A stretch of DNA of 64,000 bases from Acinetobacter sp. C32I. Lineage in GTDB: Bacteria > Pseudomonadota > Gammaproteobacteria > Pseudomonadales > Moraxellaceae. Both the position numbers and the translations under genes were made by a program. This document shows, one piece after another, positions 16,102-26,300 of this stretch. Within the stretch, counting starts at the first letter, position 1. Each line of letters starts with the position of its first letter. The notes under the pieces are model-generated. The model was not told the DNA's origin. It did not search any database and saw only the letters and a list, made by a program, of their open reading frames with translations. The DNA lies in NCBI RefSeq assembly GCF_023702715.1, contig NZ_CP098480.1:1-64000 (forward strand), written 5' to 3'.

Positions 16102-17034
16102 ATGTATTACAAAAAATATTGGCTGCTATTATGTTTGGCAGCATGTATGAGCCCAGTTTATGCGGACGTACTGGTGATTCTACCCGAATCAGGTACGATG
16201 GCGCGAGCGGGTCAAAGCATCAAACGTGGTTTCTTGAGTGCTTATACAGCATCTGGCAGTAAAGAAAAAATCATTTTTGTAGATTCTGCCAAAAACAACA
16301 TCGATACGATTTTTAAGAAAAGGGTCAATAACAAGACTCGACTGATTGTTGGGCCATTGGCACGACCTGAAATTGAAACCGTGATGCAACTGAACCCAGC
16401 AATCCCTGTACTTGCATTGAACGATGTAAATAGCCAGACCACCAACGTCTGGCAATTCAGTTTGGCCAAGCAGCATGATGCGGTTGCACTGAATCAACTA
16501 CTCAAGAAAGATAAAATTAAAAGCTTATTGGTGTTGCGCCAAGCTGGAACTGAATCGGCGACGGAATTGTTTATGATGGCGCTGATGTCTGAATTTGGCT
16601 CAGATATTCATGTGGTCAATGAACGTCCTAAAAAACTTGCGCGTAGGGAAGGTTTATTACTCTTGGGCGATCAAACATGGTTAGAACAGTTAGGCCCATT
16701 ACCTGAAAAAAATATTTATGCTACTGCGTTGAGTATTGAGCAAGACAAAAGTATTCCGATAGGACTCAGTTTTTGTGATACGCCTGCCTTATATAATGGG
16801 CAATGGGCAGACCTAGTCGCTGCATATAAAGAACAACCTGAAAACATGGCGTTCCAACGTTTACTAGCCTTTGGTGGTGATGCATGGAGTATTAGTCAGC
16901 AGTTTTTGAATAGCCCAGATCGTCATTTTTCCTTTGAAGGTCGAACTGGGGCAATTGATGTGAAAGACGGAAAAGTCTACCGCCAACCTTATTGCTATCA
17001 ACAGCAGAAAAAAGGCATTCAACTGTTAAAATAA
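16102..17034 (+). CDS. lpoA: LpoA-like (LppC) penicillin-binding protein activator, short form
   Basis: 310 residues. The signal peptide has a likely lipobox LAAC (Cys15), so probably an outer-membrane lipoprotein. The rest is the LppC domain with a periplasmic-binding-protein fold (VLVILPESGTMARAGQSIKR, LIVGPLARPEIE). In E. coli LpoA (~678 aa) activates PBP1a; this protein lacks the N-terminal TPR half, so its mode of action may differ. Position between rsmI and yraN confirms the assignment. ATG with AAGG 10 bp upstream. Confidence 0.82.
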   Translation: MYYKKYWLLLCLAACMSPVYADVLVILPESGTMARAGQSIKRGFLSAYTASGSKEKIIFVDSAKNNIDTIFKKRVNNKTRLIVGPLARPEIETVMQLNPAIPVLALNDVNSQTTNVWQFSLAKQHDAVALNQLLKKDKIKSLLVLRQAGTESATELFMMALMSEFGSDIHVVNERPKKLARREGLLLLGDQTWLEQLGPLPEKNIYATALSIEQDKSIPIGLSFCDTPALYNGQWADLVAAYKEQPENMAFQRLLAFGGDAWSISQQFLNSPDRHFSFEGRTGAIDVKDGKVYRQPYCYQQQKKGIQLLK

Positions 17035-17046
17035 GATTGGGCAGGT

Positions 17047-17451
17047 ATGTCACAACATCGGCAAGATTTAGGGCAATGGGCTGAGCAGGCAGCACTTACG
17101 CTTTTGCAATCACAGCAATATGAATGCATAGAACGGAATTATCATTCACGCTATGGTGAAATCGATTTAATCGTAAAGCGGGATAAGCAGTTGGTTTTTG
17201 TCGAAGTTAAAGCCCGATCACGGGGGAGTTATGCAGAAGCCTGTGAAGTCATCTCGCTTGCCCAGCAACGTAAAATTATTAAGACTGCACAATGCTTTTT
17301 ACAGAAATCTCCACATTATGAGGAGTTTGATTGTCGTTTTGATGTGATTTGTTTTGATTTTCCACAGAAAATTGCAAAAACAGTACAACCAGATTTTTCA
17401 AAATTGCAGTATGATCAGCAATGGATTGAACATGCATTTACTTTAGATTGA
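17047..17451 (+). CDS. yraN: YraN family endonuclease-like protein (UPF0102)
   Basis: 134 residues. The restriction-endonuclease-like fold is recognisable from [12 protein letters not shown], then [13 protein letters not shown] and VFVEVKARS, which supply the D and E-x-K residues of a PD-(D/E)XK site. Function in cells is not settled for the family. It starts 12 bp after lpoA in the conserved rsmI/lpoA/yraN/dolP group; the diaA gene that E. coli has between yraN and dolP is missing. Confidence 0.9.
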   Translation: MSQHRQDLGQWAEQAALTLLQSQQYECIERNYHSRYGEIDLIVKRDKQLVFVEVKARSRGSYAEACEVISLAQQRKIIKTAQCFLQKSPHYEEFDCRFDVICFDFPQKIAKTVQPDFSKLQYDQQWIEHAFTLD

Positions 17452-17522
17452 TTGATCGGTTTAATGTAAAGCTAAATATTGAAAATTGAACAAATTTGTT
17501 TGTAGATAGGGAGTCTTGCCAA

Positions 17523-18233
17523 GTGTTAAAACGTTTATCGATTACGTTGCTTTGCGCTGCAAGTTTATCGGGATGTGCAAGTTTTATTTCTGGTGGTACA
17601 GGCACGTCACCCGTTGGAACGAATAGTGGTGAACGTAGTTTAGGGCAGATTTTTATTGATTCTTCAATCAAACGCACTGCAAATATCAATTTATATAAAT
17701 TAGATCATCGTTTCAAACAGTCACGTATCAACATTGAAAGTTTTCACAGCAATGTTTTATTGACAGGACAAGTTCCTGATCCATATTTAAAACAACTGGC
17801 AGAAGACAATTTACGTTCAATGTCGGATGTGAAGGCCGTACATAACTATATTACGGTAGGTGACAAGGTTGGTTATAACACCATCATGCAAGATGCTACA
17901 GTCACAGCAAATACCCGTGGTCTGTTAATGAAAGCACCTGTGGTGTCTGATAGTAAAGTGCTTGTGCATACGGAAAATGGCGTACTTTATGTAATGGGGC
18001 GTTTAAATACTGCTGAATCAAGAGATTTAGATGATGTCTTACAAAAAGTTGGAAATGTGACTAAAATTGTGACGCTCATTGACAATGTGGATCAACCTTC
18101 AGGTACTGTAGCAAGTTCAACCGCGGCAGCGCCGATGGTCGGAACGGCAACGACACAGCCTTTAGTTGAGACACCTGTTGCAATTGATCCAGATCAGGCG
18201 GACCCTGCGACCATTACTCCAACTAATCCTTAA
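17523..18233 (+). CDS. dolP: BON-domain outer-membrane lipoprotein (DolP/YraP)
   Basis: 236 residues from a GTG at 17523, chosen because AGGGAG is 10 bp upstream and the product then starts with a clean lipoprotein signal, lipobox LSGC. A TTG at 17496 would add nine residues and spoil it. Two BON domains follow at about residues 60-130 and 140-205, then a Pro/Thr/Ala-rich tail. DolP helps keep the outer membrane intact and works near the BAM complex and division site in E. coli. Encoded after yraN as in E. coli; the hydrolase gene follows 3 bp after its stop. Confidence 0.88.
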   Translation: MLKRLSITLLCAASLSGCASFISGGTGTSPVGTNSGERSLGQIFIDSSIKRTANINLYKLDHRFKQSRINIESFHSNVLLTGQVPDPYLKQLAEDNLRSMSDVKAVHNYITVGDKVGYNTIMQDATVTANTRGLLMKAPVVSDSKVLVHTENGVLYVMGRLNTAESRDLDDVLQKVGNVTKIVTLIDNVDQPSGTVASSTAAAPMVGTATTQPLVETPVAIDPDQADPATITPTNP

Positions 18234-18236
18234 TTT

Positions 18237-19109
18237 ATGAAGCAACTTATCCAACAAGTACAAGAAAATGTAATTAAGGCGAAAACTCTTTATCAGGAGT
18301 TTCGCCTTTATGATTTTGCCAGTTACTCGATTAATTACCTGACTCCCAAAGATACTTTTGACAAGGAAGAGCATCTTGCTTATGGACTGAAAGCAAGACA
18401 GCGTCTGGATCTGTATCGAACCCAAAGCCCGAAGAAGCAACGACCGTTAATCGTGTTTGTGCATGGCGGCTCTTGGCAGCATGGTAATAAAAGAGATTAT
18501 CTATTTGTTGGAGAAAGTTTTGCACGTGAAGGCTATGATGTTGCAGTGATTAACTATCACCTCGCACCTGAGCATATTTTTCCGACCTTTATTGATGATA
18601 TCGCTCAAGCGATTCACTACCTCAGCCAGAATCAAGGCAAGTTGAATATCTCTACGGACAATATCATTTTGATGGGGCATTCTGCGGGTGCTTTTAATGT
18701 GATGTCAGTGGTGTATTCAGCCTATTCACAAAATTTTAAATACAAAGATAAAATTCGTGCGATTGTTGGGATGGCCGGTCCTTATCATTTTGACTATAAA
18801 GGCGATCCATTGGCAGAGCATGCCTTTGATCAGAAGGTGTCATATCAGCAAGTGATGCCTTATTACTTCATCGAACCGAATCAGATTAAGCATTATTTAT
18901 TGATGGCCGAACAAGATCAGTTGGTGGGTAAGGAAAATAGTTTTGATCTGGATAAGGCGTTAAGAGAAAAGGGCAACCATAGTCATATCGCCGTGATTCC
19001 AAAGACTGGGCATATTACCATTGTTGCGACACTGGCTAGTTTAATGAGCCATTATTTTAAAACCAAACGGACGATCCTGCACTTTTTGGATGAAGCCTTA
19101 GACTCCTAA
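18237..19109 (+). CDS. Alpha/beta hydrolase (esterase, HSL/BD-FAE type)
   Basis: 290 residues. Oxyanion motif HGGSWQHG, nucleophile elbow GHSAGAF, and a likely catalytic His in PKTGHITIV, with the acid in LLMAEQDQLVG. No signal peptide, so cytosolic. The arrangement resembles the hormone-sensitive-lipase/esterase and kynurenine-formamidase-like group; the substrate is unknown. It starts 3 bp after the dolP stop with no Shine-Dalgarno of its own, so translation is probably coupled. A bidirectional terminator follows. Confidence 0.85.
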   Translation: MKQLIQQVQENVIKAKTLYQEFRLYDFASYSINYLTPKDTFDKEEHLAYGLKARQRLDLYRTQSPKKQRPLIVFVHGGSWQHGNKRDYLFVGESFAREGYDVAVINYHLAPEHIFPTFIDDIAQAIHYLSQNQGKLNISTDNIILMGHSAGAFNVMSVVYSAYSQNFKYKDKIRAIVGMAGPYHFDYKGDPLAEHAFDQKVSYQQVMPYYFIEPNQIKHYLLMAEQDQLVGKENSFDLDKALREKGNHSHIAVIPKTGHITIVATLASLMSHYFKTKRTILHFLDEALDS

Positions 19110-19113
19110 TCAA

Positions 19114-19143
19114 TAAAAAAGCATCGTTTAAGATGCTTTTTTA
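19114..19143. terminator. Bidirectional terminator between hydrolase and nudC
   Basis: AAAAAAGCATC / GATGCTTTTTT hairpin between convergent genes; the nudC stop codon lies inside it. Confidence 0.87.
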
Positions 19144-19880
19144 TTGTCGATCATTTGCATGATCATGTTATGGGCAATACTGCCTTTAAATGGAATTTCT
19201 GGGAGTTGATCAAATTTAAAAAACGCCGCTTCGCTGATTTCTTCAAGTTGTAGCTGAATATCACCTGAATCATATTCAGCATGAAAGGCAATCATTAAAT
19301 TACTTGGAAATGGCCAAGGTTGGCTCGACATATAGCGAATATTTTTGAGTTTCAGTCCAACTTCTTCAAAAGCTTCACGTTGTACCGCTTCTTCTAAAGT
19401 TTCACCGACTTCAACAAAACCAGCAATTAACCCATACATATTACTTTTATTATGTGCAGATCTTGCCAATAGAACTTCATCCTGACCTTTGGTAATAATG
19501 GTAATGATACATGGCTGTACGCGAGGATACTGATGATAAGCACAGGCAGGACAGACCATGGCATATTCTTTAGGATGGATCTCAGTGGCATGGCCGCAAT
19601 GGCTGCAAAACTTGTGGTTACGACGCCACTCCAGTAATTGAACAGCACGACTGGCTTGTAGGAAGTCACTGCTAGACCATGACTGAATCAGTTCCCGAAT
19701 AGGAACCAATTGATAGCCTTCGGGAATGGATTCATTTTCCAGCAGATCACGTGCAATGACATGATCATTGTGATGAATGGGGAGGTCACTTGCTAATTTT
19801 TCAACTTGAGGAAGCTGAAGGTTTTGGTCGACTAACAGTTTTTGGTGTTGAAAAATATAAGCAAGTGATAGTTGAGTCAT
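19128..19880 (-). CDS. nudC: NAD(H) pyrophosphatase NudC
   Basis: 250 residues. Zinc ribbon with CSHC and CPAC pairs at about residues 95-115, the Nudix box GFVEVGETLEEAVQREAFEE plus VGL, and the NudC signature SQPWPFPSNLM. It hydrolyses NADH to NMNH and AMP and, in E. coli, removes NAD caps from RNA. The start codon overlaps the fimL stop by one base (TAATG), so translation is coupled to fimL. The pair also occurs in Pseudomonas (PA1822-PA1823). Confidence 0.94.
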   Translation of the reverse strand: MTQLSLAYIFQHQKLLVDQNLQLPQVEKLASDLPIHHNDHVIARDLLENESIPEGYQLVPIRELIQSWSSSDFLQASRAVQLLEWRRNHKFCSHCGHATEIHPKEYAMVCPACAYHQYPRVQPCIITIITKGQDEVLLARSAHNKSNMYGLIAGFVEVGETLEEAVQREAFEEVGLKLKNIRYMSSQPWPFPSNLMIAFHAEYDSGDIQLQLEEISEAAFFKFDQLPEIPFKGSIAHNMIMQMIDNKKAS

Positions 19881-21526
19881 TATGCGGCTATAGTTTGTAA
19901 TTGTTGACTGTTTGATAATGCCACATCAAACATAGATTGCAATACAGGTTGCTTGTTCTTTAAGTTCTCAACCAGTAAATCTAAACCAGCCACAACATTC
20001 AAGATGCAATTAATCTGTTCAGCATCGAAGCTTTGATTTTGAGCCAAACGGTACTGTGCAAAATGAGCTGCACCCAATAATGCAGTTTGTTGTGCAGAAC
20101 TACCTAAGAATAGGGCTGCACCAGAAAGCTCTTTTAGATACTCAGGCAGGGCTTCCAAACTATGCGCAGCAGGGTCTTGAATATATAGGCTCAGGGTCTG
20201 AGTTAAGGTATCAATCAGGGTTTTGGTTTCGGTCAGTAATGCTTTATGTGCTTCATCTAAGCGATCAAGCGAAATCTGCATATTATTGACACGTAACTGT
20301 AAGCGGCTTGAGGTGTAATTACGTTCTAGAATGCCGATTGAATTCATTGAAGCCAGAATGCTGTTCATCAGCTGTTGCACCGAAGTCGCATCGGTTAAGG
20401 TATTCGGCTGACTTAGTTTTTCCGCTTGCTGAGTTAACTCTCTTGCAGCTTCATTTAAATTCAACACTTTAAACACATTCGAGAGCTGGTGTAGCTTCTG
20501 TTGCAACTCTTGAGTTTTTTCAGCCGACATATTTTGATGGTTGTACTCAATCTCATTACGAATTTGAGCCATTTCATCAGTCATCAATTGACTGATGGTG
20601 TGTACCGTTTCATAGTCAGGGCCGTATAAATGACGGCTTAACACCTGTAGCTGTGTATCGCTGAGTAATTCATCGCCAATATTGAGTTGTTCACGAATAT
20701 GGTGTGATACATCATCTTCTTGGCTAATACAGATGCATAGAATGTCTGCAAGATCAGCAATACTATTTTTAAAGCTTGCGGGTTGCAGCAAGAATTTACC
20801 AATATTGGTTTCAATTTGAATCAGGGTGCGCAGGCGCGCTTCGGTAATGGAGAGCTCATTGATATGGCTTAGCCCAACATTCACCAGTTGCCAGTATTGC
20901 TGACTTGGTTGGCCAGTTGCTAAACCTGCCAGATAAACACCGACCAATTTGATCCCTTGTAGATCAAGCGCTGTCTCTGATTGCTGAATCAGTTTGTTTA
21001 AACATAGCTTATACAGCTGATGAATATATTGTGACTGCTCCAAACTCGGTGCTTGTGGCAAATTAAAACTTGGCGTAATGAATTCAAGTAGTGGCTGTAC
21101 GGTTTGACCTTCTTTGGTAAGTGGTTTACCCAATGCTTTCTCTAAACGATTGAGGGTATCGAGTAAGAATTGCGGAACTTTGACTTCACGTAAGCAAATG
21201 AATTCAATATAACGCTTCAGCATGGTGGTACCTTCACTGAGAGCAATCACATCACTGGTTTGAATCTGTTGGGGTTGTGCCATAATTTTACGCATCAACT
21301 CAGCAGAGTATTGGGTAATTTGCGATAAATGTGGCATATCAATTAATGCGAGCACTTGTGTACATTGTTCAAATTGGTTCAGCGCATCATCAATCCCGAA
21401 TGGTAATGCTTGTTCTTCGGCAAGGGTATTGACCGCTGTTTCTACCAATTTAATCGAATTGTCGATTTCATTTTTTATTATTAATAATGCCGTTGGGTCG
21501 AAATGAATCGAGGTTTGGTAAGACAT
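19880..21526 (-). CDS. fimL: FimL-like twitching-motility regulator
   Basis: 548 residues, all alpha-helical with many glutamines, no signal peptide and no active-site histidine of a phosphotransfer domain. It resembles the N-terminal part of ChpA, as Pseudomonas FimL does, and its length and position next to nudC and near rnhA/dnaQ and mltD match PA1822. In Pseudomonas FimL links the Chp chemosensory system and FimV to adenylate cyclase CyaB and type IV pilus function. The role here is inferred from synteny and composition. One-base stop/start overlap with nudC. Confidence 0.78.
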   Translation of the reverse strand: MSYQTSIHFDPTALLIIKNEIDNSIKLVETAVNTLAEEQALPFGIDDALNQFEQCTQVLALIDMPHLSQITQYSAELMRKIMAQPQQIQTSDVIALSEGTTMLKRYIEFICLREVKVPQFLLDTLNRLEKALGKPLTKEGQTVQPLLEFITPSFNLPQAPSLEQSQYIHQLYKLCLNKLIQQSETALDLQGIKLVGVYLAGLATGQPSQQYWQLVNVGLSHINELSITEARLRTLIQIETNIGKFLLQPASFKNSIADLADILCICISQEDDVSHHIREQLNIGDELLSDTQLQVLSRHLYGPDYETVHTISQLMTDEMAQIRNEIEYNHQNMSAEKTQELQQKLHQLSNVFKVLNLNEAARELTQQAEKLSQPNTLTDATSVQQLMNSILASMNSIGILERNYTSSRLQLRVNNMQISLDRLDEAHKALLTETKTLIDTLTQTLSLYIQDPAAHSLEALPEYLKELSGAALFLGSSAQQTALLGAAHFAQYRLAQNQSFDAEQINCILNVVAGLDLLVENLKNKQPVLQSMFDVALSNSQQLQTIAA

Positions 21527-21653
21527 ATGACCTACACCTTTCCTAAGTTGTTATATCCATGGACCTCCTTTTTTAGGAGGTCTAAATCTTTAAGGCTTAA
21601 TATAACTTAACTTTAGAGCCTTGAAATACAAAAAATTACAGTGAGCTGAAAAT

Positions 21654-23012
21654 TTATTTTGCGAAAAGGCAAGGCTCTCCATGTTTTTGTTCGAATTGTT
21701 TGACCCAGGTCTCATGTTCATTTAATTCATGTTCTGATGGCTCGATCACAGGGAGGTCGATTTGTACTCGCTGACGAGTCGTTTTACCTTGGTTTTGTTC
21801 TGTTTGTGAAAGGGCATCCATATCAAATGAAACTTGCCCACCGGTCATGGCAAGGTAAACGTCGGCCAAGATTTCGGCATCGAGTAAAGCACCATGGAAA
21901 GTACGGTCTCGCGCTGGAATTTCGTAACGACGGACTAAGGCATCCAAAGAGTTTTTTTGTCCAGGGTGCTTATTTTTGGCCATTGCCAAGGTATCGGTAA
22001 CTTCGCAGACCTCTGAAAGCGGAGGCAATCCAGTGCGTTTGAACTCCATATCCAAGAAGTTCATATCGAAGGTCGCATTATGCGCGATAATTTCAGCGCC
22101 TTTTAAATAGTCAAAAAGAACATCAGAAATTTCCGCGTATTTAGGCTTGTCTTTTAAAAAGTCATCGCTGATACCATGCACATTTTCTGAGTCGCCGACC
22201 GCTTTTTCAGGATTGATATAGATATGAATCGAGCTGCCTGTAAGCTTACGATTAATCATTTCAATCGCACCTACTTCGATAATACGATCACCATCCTGAT
22301 AGTAAAAACCGGTGGTCTCAGTATCGAGAATCAGTTGGCGCGGACCCTGTAAATCTAATTTTGCTTTGGTGATCACAATGTGGGGATGCTGATTTTCTGT
22401 CGTTGTTACCGTTTGATTCTTTGTTTCACGGTCAATGACGTCTTCACTGTCTACTTCTATTTCAAGATCTGTGTCTTCAATCATCTCATCTGCCTCAGCA
22501 TCTAAATCTAAACCAAAGGGGTCATTTAAAAGCCAGTCAGCTTCAGGCTTTTTTGTATCAGCGTTAGCCTGTGTTACAGATTTCAGTTGTTGGGCGGTTT
22601 GTTCAGCACCTAGGTTGGCCAATTGGTCTGCCATTTCATTGCCTGCATGTCCTGCATGACCTTTGATCCAGTTCCATTCAATATTACGGTTGGCACAGAC
22701 GGCATCGAGTTTTTGCCATAAATCTGGGTTTTTTACATCTTTCCAGTTTTTCTTTTTCCAGCCATGAATCCATTCGGTGATGCCTTGTTTTACATAATTG
22801 GAATCCGTCCAGATAATTAAATGTGCATCAACAGGGCAGAATGAAACGCCTTCGATTGCGGCTTGAAGCTCCATGCGATTGTTGGTTGTCTCAGGTTCAC
22901 CACCAAACAGTTTATGCTCACCTTGTTCGGTAATGACATATGCCCCCCAGCCACCAAGACCAGGGTTACCTTTGCATGCGCCGTCAACGTAAAGTGTGAT
23001 TGTTTGTGACAT
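21654..23012 (-). CDS. rnhA-dnaQ: Fused ribonuclease HI / DNA polymerase III epsilon subunit
   Basis: 452 residues from ATG 23012 (the frame extends to 23075 with a non-ATG codon). N-terminal RNase HI, residues ~1-150, has its carboxylates in YVDGACKGNPG, NNRMELQAAIE, IWTDSNYV and GNEMADQLA. An acidic, probably flexible linker (~170-220) follows, then the DEDDh exonuclease: DTETTG, HNATFDMNF, and HGALLDAEI with the catalytic His and last Asp. QVSFDM further on looks like the beta-clamp-binding motif, and a C-terminal tail may bind the alpha subunit. RNase HI removes RNA from RNA-DNA hybrids; epsilon proofreads. The genes are separate neighbours in E. coli and Pseudomonas. Confidence 0.95.
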   Translation of the reverse strand: MSQTITLYVDGACKGNPGLGGWGAYVITEQGEHKLFGGEPETTNNRMELQAAIEGVSFCPVDAHLIIWTDSNYVKQGITEWIHGWKKKNWKDVKNPDLWQKLDAVCANRNIEWNWIKGHAGHAGNEMADQLANLGAEQTAQQLKSVTQANADTKKPEADWLLNDPFGLDLDAEADEMIEDTDLEIEVDSEDVIDRETKNQTVTTTENQHPHIVITKAKLDLQGPRQLILDTETTGFYYQDGDRIIEVGAIEMINRKLTGSSIHIYINPEKAVGDSENVHGISDDFLKDKPKYAEISDVLFDYLKGAEIIAHNATFDMNFLDMEFKRTGLPPLSEVCEVTDTLAMAKNKHPGQKNSLDALVRRYEIPARDRTFHGALLDAEILADVYLAMTGGQVSFDMDALSQTEQNQGKTTRQRVQIDLPVIEPSEHELNEHETWVKQFEQKHGEPCLFAK

Positions 23013-23310
23013 ATCTGAACCTGAACAATAAGCGGAATAAAAATTTGAGTATGTGCAATCCAACAAGAAATACACAATATTTAAGTCAATCTAGATTGAG
23101 CTGTAATGAATCGAGAATTTTAGCATTTTCGAGCGATGTCTTGTATTGTAAAGCTAAATTCCGATTCTGAACGTTACAAAACTCATCTTTTTTAATTTCT
23201 TGTAACATTTCCATGCAAATCACGTTAAATTATTGCCTTGTCTAAGTGCCATGCTTTACTACAATGGCAAATCGAAGAAATAAACTAGCGTGAGTTGACT
23301 GGAAGTTTTT

Positions 23311-26300
23311 ATGTATAAATCGAGCACATTGGTGTCGCAAACATCTGCAACATCATTATTCAAAATTACTGTACTCACTTCTGCTCTCGTTGCGTTGGGA
23401 ATCACCACTGGTTGTTCTTCAACACCTCAATCAAGTAAAACTTCGTCTTCAAAGCAAGTCGGTTCAGGTTATTTGGATGCCAGCAGTTTAGACTCACTTG
23501 AAGACTTATTGTCTGCGACGGACATGCGTGCTGTGGAAGGCGATCGTTTATTGGTTCTGAAACACGGTGATGTGTGGAAGCGAATGACAGTTGGATTCAA
23601 GATGGACTTGAACCATTGGGATTCACGAATTGAAGCACAACGTAGCTGGTTTATTTCTCGTCAACCGTATTTAGATCGTTTAAGTGCGCGTGCCAGCCGC
23701 TATTTATATCACACAGTAAAAGAAGCTGAACGTCGTGGTATGCCAACAGAACTGGCATTACTGCCAATTATTGAAAGTTCCTATGATCCTGCTGCGACCA
23801 GTAGTGCAGCAGCGGCGGGTTTATGGCAGTTTATTCCAAGTACGGGCCGAATTTATGGCTTACAACAAACCAGCCTCTATGATGGCCGTCGTGACGTTGT
23901 TGAATCGACACGTGCAGCATATGAATTCTTTGGTAGCTTATATAATCAGTTTGGTTCTTGGGAGCTTGCATTGGCCGCTTATAATGCGGGTCCAGGGCGT
24001 ATCCAACAAGCAATTAACCGTAACCGTGCCGCGGGTTTACCAACCGATTATTGGTCATTGAAATTGCCACAAGAAACCATGAACTATGTTCCGCGTTTCT
24101 TGGCTGTGGCACAAATTATTAAGAATCCAAATGCTTATGGGGTGAGTTTGCCACCCATCGCCAACCGTCCTCACTTTCGTGAAGTCAGTTTGGCTGCACC
24201 TCTAGAATTGAATCAAATTGCTTCAATCACAGGTTTAAGTCGTGCGGAGCTTTATGCATTGAACCCGGGTTATCGAGGCGAAATGGTTGATCCAATGAGC
24301 CCGATGCGTATCTTAATTCCAGCCGATCTCAGCCCTTCGATTGATGCAAAATTACGTTCAGGTAAAACCAGCTCTGGTGGTTTCTGGGCAAGTAATAAAA
24401 CGCCACCGCCGATGAATACCAATCCGTTGAGTACTTCAACCACGGTTCGTACCACGACCAGTACTGGATCTAGCACCAGTACATCGACAGTAACACCGCC
24501 GAATTTAACGGCGAGTAATACTTCTCGTCCAACGACGTCAATTTCGAATACCAGCAAAGTCAACACACCTAGAGGCTCGAATGCTCTAGCTTCATTTGCC
24601 GCAGCTGCGGATGTGCCGAGCGCACCGCGTATTCCTGTTGCGATTACACCTGCAACCAATGTGAAACCTGTGGTGACCGAACCGCCAATTTCTTTGAAAG
24701 AGCGTGAGCAAATTAGCGCTGCAATTAAAGAAGAAGGCAAGAAAGAAACCGTGGCTCAAGTGTTAGAGCCACAAGCAACACAAGCTGAACGAGATCAGGT
24801 TGTGGCTGAAATCAAAGCGATTGCACCGAAGGGTACAGAAATTGTCGATCCATTTGACGGCAAGATCAAATTAACGGCGATTCAGACCAGCCAGTCGGTT
24901 GCAGATGAGAAAGGTCAAGAAGTCAGTAAGGGCTTTGCTTATCCAAAGAACTTGGTTGAAGACAGTGCGACGGCCAATAGTGAAGATGCCAAACGTAACC
25001 AAGGTAAGCCATATATCAAAACCGATACCGATGTGGTCGTGGTTGCACCGAAAGGCAAGCGCAGCACTTATGTGGTACAGCCTGGTGATACTTTAGCGAT
25101 TATTGCGCAAAAAAATGGTGTGAACTGGCGTGATATCGCACAGTGGAACCAGATTGATCCAAACGGCACCTTATTTGTTGGCGCAAGCTTATATTTATAT
25201 GATGCCAAACCTGAAGCGCCTAAAGCTGCTGAAAAACCAGAGAGTTATGTGGTGCAGTCAGGGGATAGTTTAACGAACCTGGCTTCACGCTTTGATTTAA
25301 GTCTGAAACAGTTGGCGGATTATAATAATCTGTCTGTGACAGATGGTTTGTTTGTTGGGCAAAAATTAACCTTGATTGAGCCGAAGAATAATAGCCGCAC
25401 AACACAACAGGCTGCTCGTGCAACTGAAGCTAAGGCCGCAGCGGCTCAAAAAGTTGCGACTAAAGCCTATACAGTGAAGCGCGGTGAATATTTGAAACTG
25501 ATTGCGGATCGTTATGCGTTGTCGAATCAGGAACTGGCTGATTTAACTTCTGGTTTAACTGCGAGCAGCAGCTTATTCGTTGGACAAAAAATCAATGTGC
25601 CATTACACGAAGTGTCTTCAACTCAGGACACCGTTGAGCCAACGAAGAGCAATGTAAAATACGACAATGTCAGTGCATCGACTAGTTATAAAACTGAAAA
25701 CTATACCGTGCAACGCGGCGATACTTTATCGAGTATTGCAACCAAGTCGAAAATTAGTTTGAGCGAGTTGGCTGAGCTAAATAATTTAAAGTCAAATAGC
25801 GGCGTGCGTTTGGGTCAAAGCTTAAAGATTCCAGCAGGTTCAACTGTCCCTGATCAGTATGTGGTGCAGTCGGGTGATAGCTTGAATGCGATTGCAGCCA
25901 AGTACAATTTGCAACTGAGCTATGTTGCCGATCTAAATGGCTTGGAAAGAACCTCAGGTGTACGTGTTGGTCAGCGTTTAAAACTAACTGGTGATGTACC
26001 TGCAAAAAATACAACAAGCAATACGACCAAATCGAGAGAAGAAACGACACCTGATGTTTATACGGTTAAATCTGGCGATACCTTAGGTAATATTGCGAGT
26101 CGTCATAATTTACAGCTCGATTATGTTGCCGGTTTAAATGGTTTAACGCGCGGCAGTAATGTTCGTATTGGTCAAAAGCTCAAATTGACTGGCGACCTAC
26201 CGAAGACTGAAACAGCAAAAGTAGATGACAGCAAAACAACGACCAAGACTTCAGCATCAAGTCGTAATACTGAAAGATATGCCGTAAAAGCGGGAGAGTC

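Noticed and set aside
24270..24740. 156-aa minus-strand ORF inside mltD
   Set aside because: Shadow of the Thr/Ser-rich linker; Val/Gly-rich composition is an artefact of the coding strand.
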